DNA of 64,000 nt from Flavobacteriales bacterium (GCA_016710015.1 JADJLR010000004.1:124001-188000), one strand, 5' to 3'. Positions 43,361 to 52,604 are shown, counted from the first letter of the stretch. Made by a program: numbers and translations. Notes: generated from the sequence alone by a model not told the origin.

Positions 43361-45394
43361 CTACGGTAGAAGAACATCATTCCTGATCTGAAGCTCGAAT
43401 CGTTCCACCCGGAATGCATGTCCGGACGAATTCTGGAATCGGAGTTGATACTTCTTGGCGTCGGTTCCAGAAGGAATGCGGACCACCAGATCGAACTCAC
43501 CTTGCGAAAGCGGTATGATGCTCTCACCTGCTTGCACGACATAGCCATCTTCCCAAAGATCCAATGAAGGTCCTCCGCCGGGATCACCTTCCCAATGGAT
43601 GCTCCCCCGAACTTCGATCTCCGCGAAACGGATCGGTGGTGCAGGTATGGCAAGGTCGACGACCAGCGGGAAGGATTCTGGGGCGAAGTACCATGTATCC
43701 TCCTTGACAATAGCGTTGCTTCGGTGACCTACAGGCAACAGCCCTTGTAGTTGGTGATAGTCAAGCACGGTATCCTTGCGAGAAGGCCGGTCAGTGATAT
43801 CAGTGATCCACAAACCATTGTGCCGTCCGATCGGTTTACTGAAATATGGCCGGAGGTCATCCTTACCCCACCATCTCTCATTCGCGAACACCACATACTT
43901 GGCACCGAACCGGATCAGACGGTCGTAGGTCTCGGGATCCTCTAGGTCATAGCCGTACAACGTGAACCCCGGCTGCTGCATGAAGTAGAGCGACGCATTG
44001 ATGGTGATGTCGTCCGGAGAGATCACCTTGTCCCCCGGTTGCACACCGATGGATCGCAAATACGGAGCGATCGTCTGGAATCGGTTCTGAACCGGGTTCG
44101 CAAGATTATTCCATAACTCCAACTCATATCTGTGGTAGGTCGGCAGCAGGTTCTTGTCCTCCACCAGACTGTTCGGATTGCTCCGCATGATCAGGTTCGT
44201 CCGTGCATAGGCCACGTTGTAGCACAAGAGCAAGAGGAAGCCTATGCGCAGCCATCGTGCATGAAAGATGTCCGGATACCGTTTCCGGAGCAGCCAAAGC
44301 CACGAGACAAGCGGCACCAGCAAGGAGATCATCGGATTGATGAAGTAATAGTCGTGTCCATCCACGGCATGGAACCAGCACAGGGTATAGGCGATCGCGC
44401 CAAGGAGCAACAGACCATTGAGCAGCGCCACGGGTATGGGCAACTCACGCACATGAACGATCAAAAGGATGATCGTAAATCCGATCAGCAGCAGCACGGA
44501 GGTATCGAAGATCTGGAACAAGAGGATCCGTTTCGCAAAGGTGACCGCACGATCGATCTCATCCGGAGTCATTTCCCAGATCGGCCAAAGGTTATTGAAC
44601 GTGTATCGACCAGCATGGTAGGTGTTGAATTGCTCCGCATGGATATACCAAGCGGCGATCCCAGCCAAGGAAATAGCGATCACCGCCCAACCGAAAACAC
44701 GCGATGGGAACACCTTGGGAATGGAACGGAACCATGCAGGCCTCACCGTGAACAACAGATAGAGTCCAATGATCGCCACGAAACTCATTCCAGCGGTCAC
44801 CTTCAGCAAGGTGGCCAATGCGAAACAGGCCGTGGACAGTATCCACCAGCGTCGCTTACCTTCTTCGGCGTGGCGAACGAAGAAGTACCAACCCATCAGC
44901 GCCAGATCGAACGCGGGGACATCGGTCAAGAACGAGACACCGTAGTACAAGAGGACCGGCGAGGTGAAGAGCAACAGTGTGATCCCGATGGCCCAGAAGT
45001 CGCTTCGCAACAACCTACGAAGTGTCAGGAGAAGCATGTAGGAGGCAATGAAATGGAAGAGCAGACCGAATAGCCGATAGGCGAATTCATTTGGTCCGAT
45101 CACTTTCCACACTTGACCCATGGCCCAGTACAAGAGCGGAAACTCGCCAGCGCTCAGCCCACTTTCACCGCCGTCTGCGATCTGTGCGTGGATCACAGGC
45201 TCCAAGAAGGTAGCCTCGCCCGTGTAATAATTCCACGTCAACGAAAGGCAGTCCGCCTGTCGCCAAAGGTGCATCGGCAATGGCCGAAGGTGCAATACGC
45301 GCCCATATTCATAGATGGCACTGAACGTCAGAAAGCCGATCACGAACACCCATCGAGGACCGACAGATCGGTACAACTGCATGAGCCGGTCCAT
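43361..45394 (-). CDS. ArnT/family-39-like membrane glycosyltransferase with C-terminal beta-rich domain
   Basis: This 677-residue protein has about a dozen transmembrane helices. The first periplasmic loop (LHLRPLPMHLWRQADCLSLTWNYYTGEATFLEP) includes the Arg-Gln-Ala-Asp pattern of GT39/GT83 (ArnT-type) enzymes, whose acidic residue binds the polyprenyl-phosphate sugar. WAMGQVWKVIGPNEFAYRLFGLLF matches the family too. A soluble part follows, ending in a beta-rich domain (~580-677). It should transfer a sugar from a lipid carrier on the periplasmic side; acceptor unknown. It lies 9 bases from the scoB stop. Confidence 0.85.
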   Translation of the reverse strand: MDRLMQLYRSVGPRWVFVIGFLTFSAIYEYGRVLHLRPLPMHLWRQADCLSLTWNYYTGEATFLEPVIHAQIADGGESGLSAGEFPLLYWAMGQVWKVIGPNEFAYRLFGLLFHFIASYMLLLTLRRLLRSDFWAIGITLLLFTSPVLLYYGVSFLTDVPAFDLALMGWYFFVRHAEEGKRRWWILSTACFALATLLKVTAGMSFVAIIGLYLLFTVRPAWFRSIPKVFPSRVFGWAVIAISLAGIAAWYIHAEQFNTYHAGRYTFNNLWPIWEMTPDEIDRAVTFAKRILLFQIFDTSVLLLIGFTIILLIVHVRELPIPVALLNGLLLLGAIAYTLCWFHAVDGHDYYFINPMISLLVPLVSWLWLLRKRYPDIFHARWLRIGFLLLLCYNVAYARTNLIMRSNPNSLVEDKNLLPTYHRYELELWNNLANPVQNRFQTIAPYLRSIGVQPGDKVISPDDITINASLYFMQQPGFTLYGYDLEDPETYDRLIRFGAKYVVFANERWWGKDDLRPYFSKPIGRHNGLWITDITDRPSRKDTVLDYHQLQGLLPVGHRSNAIVKEDTWYFAPESFPLVVDLAIPAPPIRFAEIEVRGSIHWEGDPGGGPSLDLWEDGYVVQAGESIIPLSQGEFDLVVRIPSGTDAKKYQLRFQNSSGHAFRVERFELQIRNDVLLP

Positions 45395-45403
45395 GTTGAA
45401 GGT

Positions 45404-46060
45404 TCAGAGGGTCATCTCCTTCACCCCTGCATCGACGATAAGCCGCCCTTCGGTCTTTGCCTTCACTTCTTCCACAGTGACCCCTGGTGCCAACTCAAGC
45501 AATCGGAAGCCTTCCGTTGTGATGTCGAATACACCAAGGTCGCTCACTACCTTCTTCACACAGGCAACTCCGGTCAACGGCAAGCTGCATTTCTTCAAGA
45601 GCTTGCTTTCTCCGGCCTTGTTGGTATGCATCATGCACACGATGATGTTCTCGGCGCTGGCCACCAGATCCATCGCACCGCCCATGCCCTTCACCATCTT
45701 TCCCGGGATCTTCCAGTTGGCGATATCGCCGGTATCGGTCACCTCCATGGCACCGAGCACAGTGAGTTGCACATGTTGTCCACGGATCATGGCAAAGCTG
45801 GTGCTGCTATCGAAAATGGCACTGCCGGGCAGCAGCGTCACGGTCTGCTTGCCCGCATTGATCAGGTCGGCATCCTCGTCTCCTTCAAAGGGAAAAGGAC
45901 CCATGCCAAGCAAGCCATTTTCACTTTGCAACACCACGTTCATTCCCTCCGGAATGTAGTTCGCAACCAGCGTCGGTATCCCGATGCCGAGATTCACGTA
46001 ATAGCCGTCCTTCAATTCACGCGCGATGCGTTGCGCCATTTGGTTCTTGTCCAATCCCAT
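45404..46060 (-). CDS. scoB: 3-oxoacid CoA-transferase subunit B
   Basis: This 218-residue beta subunit forms succinyl-CoA:3-ketoacid CoA-transferase with subunit A, activating acetoacetate. The catalytic Glu is in VVLQSENGLLGMGPFP. The N-terminal NLGIGIPTLVANYIPEG and the GGAMDLVASAENIIVCMMHT stretch are typical. It starts 2 bases after the scoA stop. A related acetate CoA-transferase function is possible, but the SENG context and length fit SCOT. Confidence 0.93.
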   Translation of the reverse strand: MGLDKNQMAQRIARELKDGYYVNLGIGIPTLVANYIPEGMNVVLQSENGLLGMGPFPFEGDEDADLINAGKQTVTLLPGSAIFDSSTSFAMIRGQHVQLTVLGAMEVTDTGDIANWKIPGKMVKGMGGAMDLVASAENIIVCMMHTNKAGESKLLKKCSLPLTGVACVKKVVSDLGVFDITTEGFRLLELAPGVTVEEVKAKTEGRLIVDAGVKEMTL

Positions 46061-46062
46061 GA

Positions 46063-46761
46063 TCAGTTCCGTTTGCGGGTGGTACGTTGCTCGATCCGCT
46101 TTTCATATCCTTCGCCTTGGAAGATCCGGTTCACGAAGATCCCCGGTGTATGGATCTCGTCCGGGTCCAATTCACCCGGCTCAACAAGCTCTTCCACCTC
46201 GGCCACGGTGATCTTACCGGCCGTTGCCATCAGCGGATTGAAGTTGCGCGCGGTATGCTTGTACACGAGGTTCCCGAAGCGGTCGCCTTTCCACGCTTTC
46301 ACCAATGCGAAATCTGCACGCAGCCAGTTCTCCATCACGTACATCTTACCGTCGAATTCGCGCGTTTCCTTGCCTTCTGCCACTTCGGTACCGTAGCCAG
46401 CGGGCGTAAAGAATGCGGGAATGCCTGCACCTCCGGCACGGCAGCGCTCGGCCAGCGTTCCTTGTGGGATCAGGTCCACATGCAATTCGCCACTCAGCAT
46501 CTGGCGCTCGAACTCCGCATTTTCGCCCACATAACTGCTGATCATGCGCTTGATCTGTCGCGTCTGCAAAAGCAGTCCAAGGCCGAAATCGTCCACCCCT
46601 GCATTGTTACTGATGCAGGTGAGTCCTTTGGCACCGGACTTCACCAAAGCAGCAATGCTCTTCTCCGGGATACCACAAAGGCCGAAGCCACCGACCATCA
46701 GGGTCATACCGTCTTGGATGCCCACAAGGGCAGCATCCGCGTTCGCAACGAGTTTGTTCAT
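46063..46761 (-). CDS. scoA: 3-oxoacid CoA-transferase subunit A
   Basis: This 232-residue alpha subunit starts at ATG 46761 (MNKLVANADAALVGIQDGM); the frame is open farther upstream but runs into the palindromic repeat. Key motifs are MVGGFGLCGIPEKSIAAL, SNNAGVDDFGLGLLL, and the glycine-rich YVGENAEFERQMLSGELHVDLIPQGTLAERCRAGGAGIPAFFTPAGYGT. It pairs with ScoB immediately downstream. A -7-like TATCTTCG lies 18 bases upstream. Confidence 0.94.
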   Translation of the reverse strand: MNKLVANADAALVGIQDGMTLMVGGFGLCGIPEKSIAALVKSGAKGLTCISNNAGVDDFGLGLLLQTRQIKRMISSYVGENAEFERQMLSGELHVDLIPQGTLAERCRAGGAGIPAFFTPAGYGTEVAEGKETREFDGKMYVMENWLRADFALVKAWKGDRFGNLVYKHTARNFNPLMATAGKITVAEVEELVEPGELDPDEIHTPGIFVNRIFQGEGYEKRIEQRTTRKRN

Positions 46762-46779
46762 CTGGTTAAGGAAGGACGA

Positions 46780-46787
46780 CGAAGATA
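46780..46787 (-). promoter_or_regulatory. Candidate -7 element of scoAB
   Basis: Minus-strand TATCTTCG, 18 bases before the scoA ATG. It supports the short start for scoA and lies just outside the nested palindromic element at 46823-47012. Confidence 0.5.
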
Positions 46788-46822
46788 GACGGACGGGAAT
46801 TCTACGTGGCGTATTCCGCCAG

Positions 46823-47012
46823 GGCAAACGCATCAAATAGGAACGCCAGCATTGCGAAAATGTGCGACCCCTCCGGGGTCGTCGATCACCTCTTGAGCAT
46901 GACCCCGTAAGGGTCACAGAAAGTAGAAACCCCGCACCCAGCTGGCGTTCGACCCCGGAGGGGTCGCAGCGCGCAGGCCCTATTGTGCGAGCAAAATATA
47001 GATGCGTTTGCC
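46823..47012. repeat. Nested palindromic intergenic element (46762-47033 gap)
   Basis: Outer arms GGCAAACGCATC (46823-46834) and GATGCGTTTGCC (47001-47012) are perfectly complementary. A second pair, GAACGCCAGC (46841-46850) and GCTGGCGTTC (46941-46950), and a third 19-base pair at 46863-46881 and 46950-46968 built on CGACCCCTCCGGGGTCG-like words, lie inside. A further GACCCC-GTAA-GGGTC hairpin is at 46900. The element lies between the PBP1A stop and the scoA promoter. Confidence 0.8.
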
Positions 47013-47033
47013 TTGCGTATTCCGCCCTTGGGA

Positions 47034-49436
47034 TCAGTCCCAGACCGGCTTGGTGGAGCCGTTGGTGATCCCGCCCTTCTTACGGCAATCGATCTCCACA
47101 CCGAGGTCGCCGACCGGTCGTTCGAAATCGCCGGTACTGATCTCGATGCTCGGATCAGCGTACACCTTGTTCATGTAGTAGCCATAGATCGGCAAGGCCA
47201 TGTTCGCGCCCTGTCCCTTGTCCGTGCTGCTGAAACGCACACTGCGGTCATCCGCTCCGGTCCAAACACCGGTCACAAGGTCCGGCGTGATGCCGATGAA
47301 CCAACCGTCACTGTTGTTCTGTGTGGTGCCGGTCTTTCCGGCCGTTGGGAATTTGATGTTGGCATATTTGGCGCGGTTGCCCCAGCCCATACGCAACCGC
47401 ATGCCGGTGCCCACGGTCTTGTTCGTACTCGGGTTGTACGCGCCGTCGGTCACGCCTTTCATCATCTTCAGCATCACGTAGGCGGTGCGTTCATCCAATG
47501 CCTCGAAGGTGGTCGGGGTCACGTCGTAAATGGTGTTCCCATTCTTGTCTTCGATACGCGTGAAGAGGATGGGTTCGATGTAGACCCCGGCATTCGCGAA
47601 GGTGGAGAAGGCCCCGGTCATCTCCATCAGGGTAAGGTCGGCGACGCCCAAGCAGAGTGAAGGCACCGGATCCAATGGACTCTTCACTCCCATGTGGCGC
47701 GCCAGCACCGTAACGGCTTGTGGGCCGTATTGCTTCATCAGCCAAGCGGTGATGGTGTTCATGGAGTTGGCCAAGGCATATTCCACGGTGACCATCCCAC
47801 CGTACTTCGCATCGCTGTTCTCTGGGCACCAATCGGGTTGACCGGGCGGCATGTCGAAGCACACTTTCTGATTCGGCAATTCGCGGCACGGCTCCATCCC
47901 TTCGCGGATCGCGGTGGCGTATACGAAGGGCTTGAAGGTGGATCCTACTTGGCGGCGCGATTGCTCCACGTGATCGAATTGGAAGTGTTTGAAATCGATG
48001 CCACCGACCCAGGACTTGATGAAGCCGGTATGGGGGTCCATGCTCAGCAGGCCGCTTTGCAAGAAGCTCTTGTAGTACCTGATGGAATCCATCGGGCTCA
48101 TGACCGTATCGATCTCGCCTTGCCAGCTGAACACGCGCATCTCCACGGGTGTGTCGAACACTTTGGGGATCTCCTCTTCATCCACCACCGCCCAATACGT
48201 ATCGCAGCCGCCGAGTTCCGGTTTGCAGTGGAAGTGCATAGCGCCCTCGAACTTCACCTTCTCGATGTATTTGGCAGGGCGCTCGCAATTGCCGCATTGT
48301 TTGCCGGTCATGATCTTGTAGCGCATGCTGCGCTTCATCGCTGTGTTCAAGATCCCTTCGATCTCATTCTGGCTCACGCGGTAGTCGAAAGGGCGGTTCT
48401 TCTTCCGGGCGATATCCTTGAAGAAGTCGGCCTGCAGTTCGGTGGAGAGGTGTTCCTTCACCGCGAACTCCCCATACTCCTGCATGCGATGATCCAACGT
48501 GGTGTACACCTTCAACCCATCGGTATAGATATCGTAGGCCGAGCCATCCGACTTCGCATAGCGCAGGTTGCCCTCGGCATCGGTGGAAGCCAACAGGGTC
48601 TGCAACTTAGCACGTAGGATCTCTCTGAAATAGGGAGCAAGACCTTCGGCATGGTCGATCCGCTGAAAGCGTAGGCCCAAGGGAAGCAACTTCAATGAAT
48701 CGTACTCGACCGTGGTCAAGTATCCGTTCTTGCGCATCTGATCCAACACCACCATACGGCGCTTGGTGGCATTCTCCTCTTTACGCAATGGATTGTAGAG
48801 CGATGGGTTCTTGCACATGCCCACCAACAAGGCGGCTTCTTCCACGTTCAGGGAATCCGGTGTGGTATCGAAGTAGACCCGTGCCGCACTGTTGATCCCC
48901 ACCGCTTGGTTGATCCAATCGAAACGGTTGAGGTACATCGCGATGATCTCGTCCTTGGTGTACTGGCGCTCCAGCCGTGCGCTGATGATCCACTCTTGGA
49001 ATTTTTGAAAAATGCGCTTGAAGATGTTGTCCGCCCGGTCGGTGAACAACATTTTGGAAAGCTGCTGCGTCAACGTGCTTGCTCCGCCTCTTTTGCCCAG
49101 ATAGACCGCTGCACGGACAGAACCGCGTACATCCACGCCACTGTGCTCACGGAAGCGCTCGTCCTCGGTAGCGATCAGCGCCTTCACCACGTTCGGACTG
49201 ATCTGCGCATACTTCACAGGGATACGATTTTCCCGGTAGTACTGGCCCATCTGGACGCCATTGCTGAAGAGGATCGCCGTGGCCAGATCACTTCGTGGAT
49301 CCTCTAGGTCCTCGGTGCTGGGCAGGTCGCTGTTCGCGGCCAGAAAGAGCATAAGGAAGAGGCCCAACAAGGGAGCAAGCACCACCAGCCACCACAGGAA
49401 CCTGCGTTTGCGCTTGGAGGCTTTGGAGGCTGTCAT
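47034..49436 (-). CDS. Penicillin-binding protein 1A (bifunctional transglycosylase/transpeptidase)
   Basis: This 800-residue cell-wall synthase has a short cytosolic tail and one membrane helix (residues 15-33). A GT51 transglycosylase domain follows, with catalytic E91 in IATEDERFREHSGVD and RGGASTLTQQLSKML. The transpeptidase domain has the nucleophile motif STFKP (near 500), SMN (near 555) and KTGTTQ (near 695). It polymerises and cross-links peptidoglycan in the periplasm. A Cys-rich patch (KQCGNCERP ... CKPELGGC) is inserted between domains. A -7-like TAATTTCG is 7 bases upstream. Confidence 0.94.
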   Translation of the reverse strand: MTASKASKRKRRFLWWLVVLAPLLGLFLMLFLAANSDLPSTEDLEDPRSDLATAILFSNGVQMGQYYRENRIPVKYAQISPNVVKALIATEDERFREHSGVDVRGSVRAAVYLGKRGGASTLTQQLSKMLFTDRADNIFKRIFQKFQEWIISARLERQYTKDEIIAMYLNRFDWINQAVGINSAARVYFDTTPDSLNVEEAALLVGMCKNPSLYNPLRKEENATKRRMVVLDQMRKNGYLTTVEYDSLKLLPLGLRFQRIDHAEGLAPYFREILRAKLQTLLASTDAEGNLRYAKSDGSAYDIYTDGLKVYTTLDHRMQEYGEFAVKEHLSTELQADFFKDIARKKNRPFDYRVSQNEIEGILNTAMKRSMRYKIMTGKQCGNCERPAKYIEKVKFEGAMHFHCKPELGGCDTYWAVVDEEEIPKVFDTPVEMRVFSWQGEIDTVMSPMDSIRYYKSFLQSGLLSMDPHTGFIKSWVGGIDFKHFQFDHVEQSRRQVGSTFKPFVYATAIREGMEPCRELPNQKVCFDMPPGQPDWCPENSDAKYGGMVTVEYALANSMNTITAWLMKQYGPQAVTVLARHMGVKSPLDPVPSLCLGVADLTLMEMTGAFSTFANAGVYIEPILFTRIEDKNGNTIYDVTPTTFEALDERTAYVMLKMMKGVTDGAYNPSTNKTVGTGMRLRMGWGNRAKYANIKFPTAGKTGTTQNNSDGWFIGITPDLVTGVWTGADDRSVRFSSTDKGQGANMALPIYGYYMNKVYADPSIEISTGDFERPVGDLGVEIDCRKKGGITNGSTKPVWD

Positions 49437-49443
49437 CGTGGGC

Positions 49444-49451
49444 CGAAATTA
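49444..49451 (-). promoter_or_regulatory. Candidate -7 element of the PBP1A gene
   Basis: Minus-strand TAATTTCG, 7 bases before the ATG, in the short gap after gldH. Confidence 0.4.
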
Positions 49452-49511
49452 CCTGTGCTTGGTAAGGTGATCAACGGTCGGTTCGCAGAGTTCTCCCGGT
49501 ACGATCGGGGA

Positions 49512-50000
49512 TCAGGGTTGCTTGGAACGCTCTACACTGACCCCTACGTCCAGTACACCGTCCAACTGTTCCGTGCGCATGGCTTGCTCCAGGGTGATGG
49601 TATAACGGCCCGAAGCCGGGAATCTATTGCCCAGTTTGTACAGGATCTTGGCATCCAGCATACGATCCGCCCACACGAAACCCGTGCCCTTGCCATACCA
49701 ACGACCGGACGGATCAGCGAGCAAGCATTCCACCGTATCGCGCACCGCTCGACCACCGGGTCCGCTCAGCTCTACGAAGAGGAAAAGATCACTGAAGGCA
49801 TATTCTCCCGTGTGCCGTACGTCGAAGAATACGTCGTGCTTGCTAACGGTATCGGCAATGTCGAACGCGAAGCTCGGCTTGAAGGTCCGGCCCCAAGAGC
49901 CTTCTGGAATGGCCACGTCGGCTTGGAAAACGGGTGGATCGGAACAGCCCGTCAACACTGTGCCGACCACAGCTACAACACCGAGGAGCAACCGATTCAC
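49512..50000 (-). CDS. gldH: Gliding motility lipoprotein GldH
   Basis: This 162-residue lipoprotein has a type II signal with lipobox ending LTGC (Cys19). The body is beta-rich (FDIADTVSKHDVFFDVRHTGEYAFSDLFLFVEL ... SGRYTITLEQAMR), matching GldH, one of the proteins needed for gliding in Flavobacterium. It starts with GTG at 50000, overlapping the RicT-like stop (GTGA), and lies between RicT and PBP1A genes, an arrangement known from other Flavobacteriales. Confidence 0.9.
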   Translation of the reverse strand: MNRLLLGVVAVVGTVLTGCSDPPVFQADVAIPEGSWGRTFKPSFAFDIADTVSKHDVFFDVRHTGEYAFSDLFLFVELSGPGGRAVRDTVECLLADPSGRWYGKGTGFVWADRMLDAKILYKLGNRFPASGRYTITLEQAMRTEQLDGVLDVGVSVERSKQP

Positions 50001-51373
50001 GCGGCGGGTGGTTTGGGAGGTCCATCACCGGCCGGGCGATCGCCACTGCGGCGTCCCCCACGTTTCCGGCGGCGGCTTCGATCTCCGCCTTCAGGTCTCG
50101 GCCCCTTCTCTGGTCGCGGACCCACTTGCTGTCCTTCTGGACGTGGACCACGCGGGGGTCTAGCACTTTTCTCGGTGCGTGGACCACCCTCCCCTTGCGC
50201 CTGTTTTGGTCCGCTGCGTGGCTTGTCCTTTCTGTCGCGCCCACCTCGACCGCGCTTCTTGCCACTCTTGATCTTGCTGTCGAATCGGGTCAAGTCGTCT
50301 TGCCCCACCACATTCTCATAGTCCGGTGTCTTCACGACTTCCTTCACCTCATCCACCATATTCAAGTCCACCTCTGGCTCTATGCCTTCTTTGTTCTGGG
50401 CCAGGATCTCGCGTACCGTTTCGATCGGGAAGCCAGCTGTCACAAAGGGTTCACCGGGCCGCTTGAAACCGTACCACATCTTCCCGCTGAAGATGTCCGT
50501 CTTCATGTGCGCACCAACACCTTGTTGGGTCTTCAGTTTGGCGTTCTGCGAGGGATAGCTCTTGATCGCCTCGATGTACATGTCCAACTCGTAATTGAGA
50601 CAGCATTTCAGCTTGCCACACTGCCCGGCCAGTTTCTGCGGATTGAGCGCCAGTTGCTGGTAACGTGCCGCACTGGTCGTCACGCTGCGGAAGTCCGTCA
50701 GCCAAGTACTGCAACACAGTTCACGTCCGCAACTTCCAATGCCACCGATACGGCCAGCCTCCTGCCGCACACCGATCTGCTTCATTTCCACGCGCACTTG
50801 GAATCGGTCGCTCATGGTCCGGACGATCCCACGGAAATCGATGCGATCCTCTGCAGTATAGTAGACGATGGCTTTGGTGCCATCTCCTTGGTATTCCACG
50901 TCGGTCACCTTCATGTCCAACCGTGCATCGCGCACCATCGCACGGCTGGCGAACAGGGTATCGTCCTCCTTCTTCCGCGCCACATGCCAGCGATCGATCT
51001 CTTCCTGCGTGGCCATGTGCAACACCTTGCGGAGGTCATAGGTCTCTCCGCTCATCTTCTTGCGTTCCATCTGTGCACGCACCAACTCGCCGGTCAAACT
51101 CACCATGCCGATGTCATGTCCGGGAACCGCATCCACGGCCACCAGATCGCCCTGCATCAGCTGGAGCCCACCGGCGTTGCGGTAATATGCTTTTCGGGTG
51201 TTCTTGAAGCGCACCTCCACTCCATCGAAGGGTTGTTGTCCGTTGGGCAAGGGTACTCCTGTTAGCCAGTCGAATACCCCGAGCTTGTTGCATCCGCTGG
51301 AACTACAATACCCGTTGCTCTTGCACCCCGCTGGCTTCCCGTCCACACCACTACTGCATCCTGTACACGCCAT
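49997..51373 (-). CDS. RicT/PSP1-domain protein with long basic C-terminal tail
   Basis: This 458-residue protein opens with a Cys-rich segment (CTGCSSGVDGKPAGCKSNGYCSSSGC). The PSP1 (RicT/YaaT) domain follows, with IGSCGRELCCSTWLTDF and KLAGQCGKLKCCLNYELDMY carrying paired Cys that in RicT-type proteins bind iron-sulfur clusters. In Bacillus it takes part in mRNA processing; the role here is unknown. The last ~90 residues are very rich in Arg, Gly, Pro and Lys and probably disordered and nucleic-acid binding. It is translationally coupled to gldH. Confidence 0.9.
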   Translation of the reverse strand: MACTGCSSGVDGKPAGCKSNGYCSSSGCNKLGVFDWLTGVPLPNGQQPFDGVEVRFKNTRKAYYRNAGGLQLMQGDLVAVDAVPGHDIGMVSLTGELVRAQMERKKMSGETYDLRKVLHMATQEEIDRWHVARKKEDDTLFASRAMVRDARLDMKVTDVEYQGDGTKAIVYYTAEDRIDFRGIVRTMSDRFQVRVEMKQIGVRQEAGRIGGIGSCGRELCCSTWLTDFRSVTTSAARYQQLALNPQKLAGQCGKLKCCLNYELDMYIEAIKSYPSQNAKLKTQQGVGAHMKTDIFSGKMWYGFKRPGEPFVTAGFPIETVREILAQNKEGIEPEVDLNMVDEVKEVVKTPDYENVVGQDDLTRFDSKIKSGKKRGRGGRDRKDKPRSGPKQAQGEGGPRTEKSARPPRGPRPEGQQVGPRPEKGPRPEGGDRSRRRKRGGRRSGDRPAGDGPPKPPAA

Positions 51374-51411
51374 TTCGCTCGATACCAGCCTGTTGAGTGC
51401 TGAATTAGGGA

Positions 51412-51419
51412 CGAAGATA
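51412..51419 (-). promoter_or_regulatory. Candidate -7 element of the RicT-like/gldH operon
   Basis: Minus-strand TATCTTCG, 38 bases before the ATG at 51373, in the gap between holB and the RicT-like gene. Confidence 0.45.
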
Positions 51420-51434
51420 GGAAGCGGGGTGCGG

Positions 51435-52574
51435 CTACGAAGGAATCGCCATCCGCAGCAACCCCATCAGCTTATAGCTCAGGTCAGTGAACAAGATCTT
51501 CGGGTTCGCATTCCGTTCGATGTGCAAGTGGGCGGTCTCCAGCTCGTTTCGGATCCCGTTCACATTGTCATCATTCAGGAGCTTGCTGAAATTCTGCACG
51601 AAGTCCTGCTCTTGTCCAAGAACGCGCACCAACTCCGGTACTTGCTGCCACTGCAAGGTGCATTGGCGGATCAAATACAGACCATACCGGATCAGGGATT
51701 TCTGCCGCTCGCGCCCCATCTTCTGGAAGGCTTCGGCGAACTCGGCCACCGCGGCCACTTCTCGGCGGTAACAACACCGCAACCAGTCCCGGAAGAAAAC
51801 GAAGAGTTCCTCCTCGCCTTTGTTGGCCATGTCCACGGCATCGAGCAGGTCTCCTTCACTTCGCAAGGCGATCGCCATGGCCTCGTCCTTCACGATTTCC
51901 GGGAAGCGCTCCAGCAAGGCCTCGGCCAGATCGCTGGGTCTCAAGGCCGGCACTTTCGTCAATTGAGCGCGACTCAGAATGGTAGCAAGCAACTGCTCCG
52001 CATCCGTGCTCACGAGCAGGAAGACCGTATTGGTCTCTGGTTCCTCCAACACCTTCAGCAATTTATTGGCGGCTGCGGTATCCATCAGCTCCGGCAACCA
52101 GATCACCATCACTTTGTAACCCCCCATGAAGGAGCGCAGGCTCAACTTCCGCTGGATCTCTTGGGCGATGCCCACGCCCATTCGCAGTTGCTTGTTCTCG
52201 CTCTCCAACTGATCGCGCCACTGCTCGATGTCGGTGTACGGCTCAGCTAATATGGCCTGCCGCCATTGTGCGGTGAACGGCTCGCACACCTGCTGCTCCG
52301 GCTTTAGTTTTTCCCTGAAGTAGATCGGAAACATCAAATGCAGATCAGGATGTTCCAGCTTGGCCATCTGCGCACAGGAGGGACACTTCCCACAGGCATC
52401 CACGGTATCGCGATCCGCGCACAGCAGGTATTGGGCATAGGCCAAGGCCATCGGCAGATCTCCCCCGCCGCGCGGACCCATGAACAACTGGGCATGTGCC
52501 ACCCGCCCCTCTCGGATGTTTCCGATAAGCTTCGCCTTCAATGTGGCATGACCAACGACCTTGGAGAACAGCAC
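51435..52574 (-). CDS. holB: DNA polymerase III delta' subunit
   Basis: This 379-residue clamp-loader subunit starts most likely at GTG 52574, which gives (M)LFSKVVGHATLKAKLI, the usual opening; ATG 52592 would add six residues. RVAHAQLFMGPRGGGDLPMALAYA stands where a P-loop would be but lacks its Lys-Thr, as expected for delta'. The zinc-binding CGKCPSCAQMAKLEHPDLHLMFP and LLKVLEEPETNTVFLLVSTDAEQLLATILSRAQ match HolB. It is divergent from pgk across a region of CATG-rich repeats. Confidence 0.9.
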   Translation of the reverse strand: MLFSKVVGHATLKAKLIGNIREGRVAHAQLFMGPRGGGDLPMALAYAQYLLCADRDTVDACGKCPSCAQMAKLEHPDLHLMFPIYFREKLKPEQQVCEPFTAQWRQAILAEPYTDIEQWRDQLESENKQLRMGVGIAQEIQRKLSLRSFMGGYKVMVIWLPELMDTAAANKLLKVLEEPETNTVFLLVSTDAEQLLATILSRAQLTKVPALRPSDLAEALLERFPEIVKDEAMAIALRSEGDLLDAVDMANKGEEELFVFFRDWLRCCYRREVAAVAEFAEAFQKMGRERQKSLIRYGLYLIRQCTLQWQQVPELVRVLGQEQDFVQNFSKLLNDDNVNGIRNELETAHLHIERNANPKILFTDLSYKLMGLLRMAIPS

Positions 52575-52604
52575 ACCACAAAGGAACGGCATGGCGAGGT
52601 GGAA

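Noticed and set aside
45113..46396. 427-codon plus-strand open frame over the membrane glycosyltransferase and scoAB
   Set aside because: Crosses the boundaries of three clear minus-strand genes and has no protein-like pattern.
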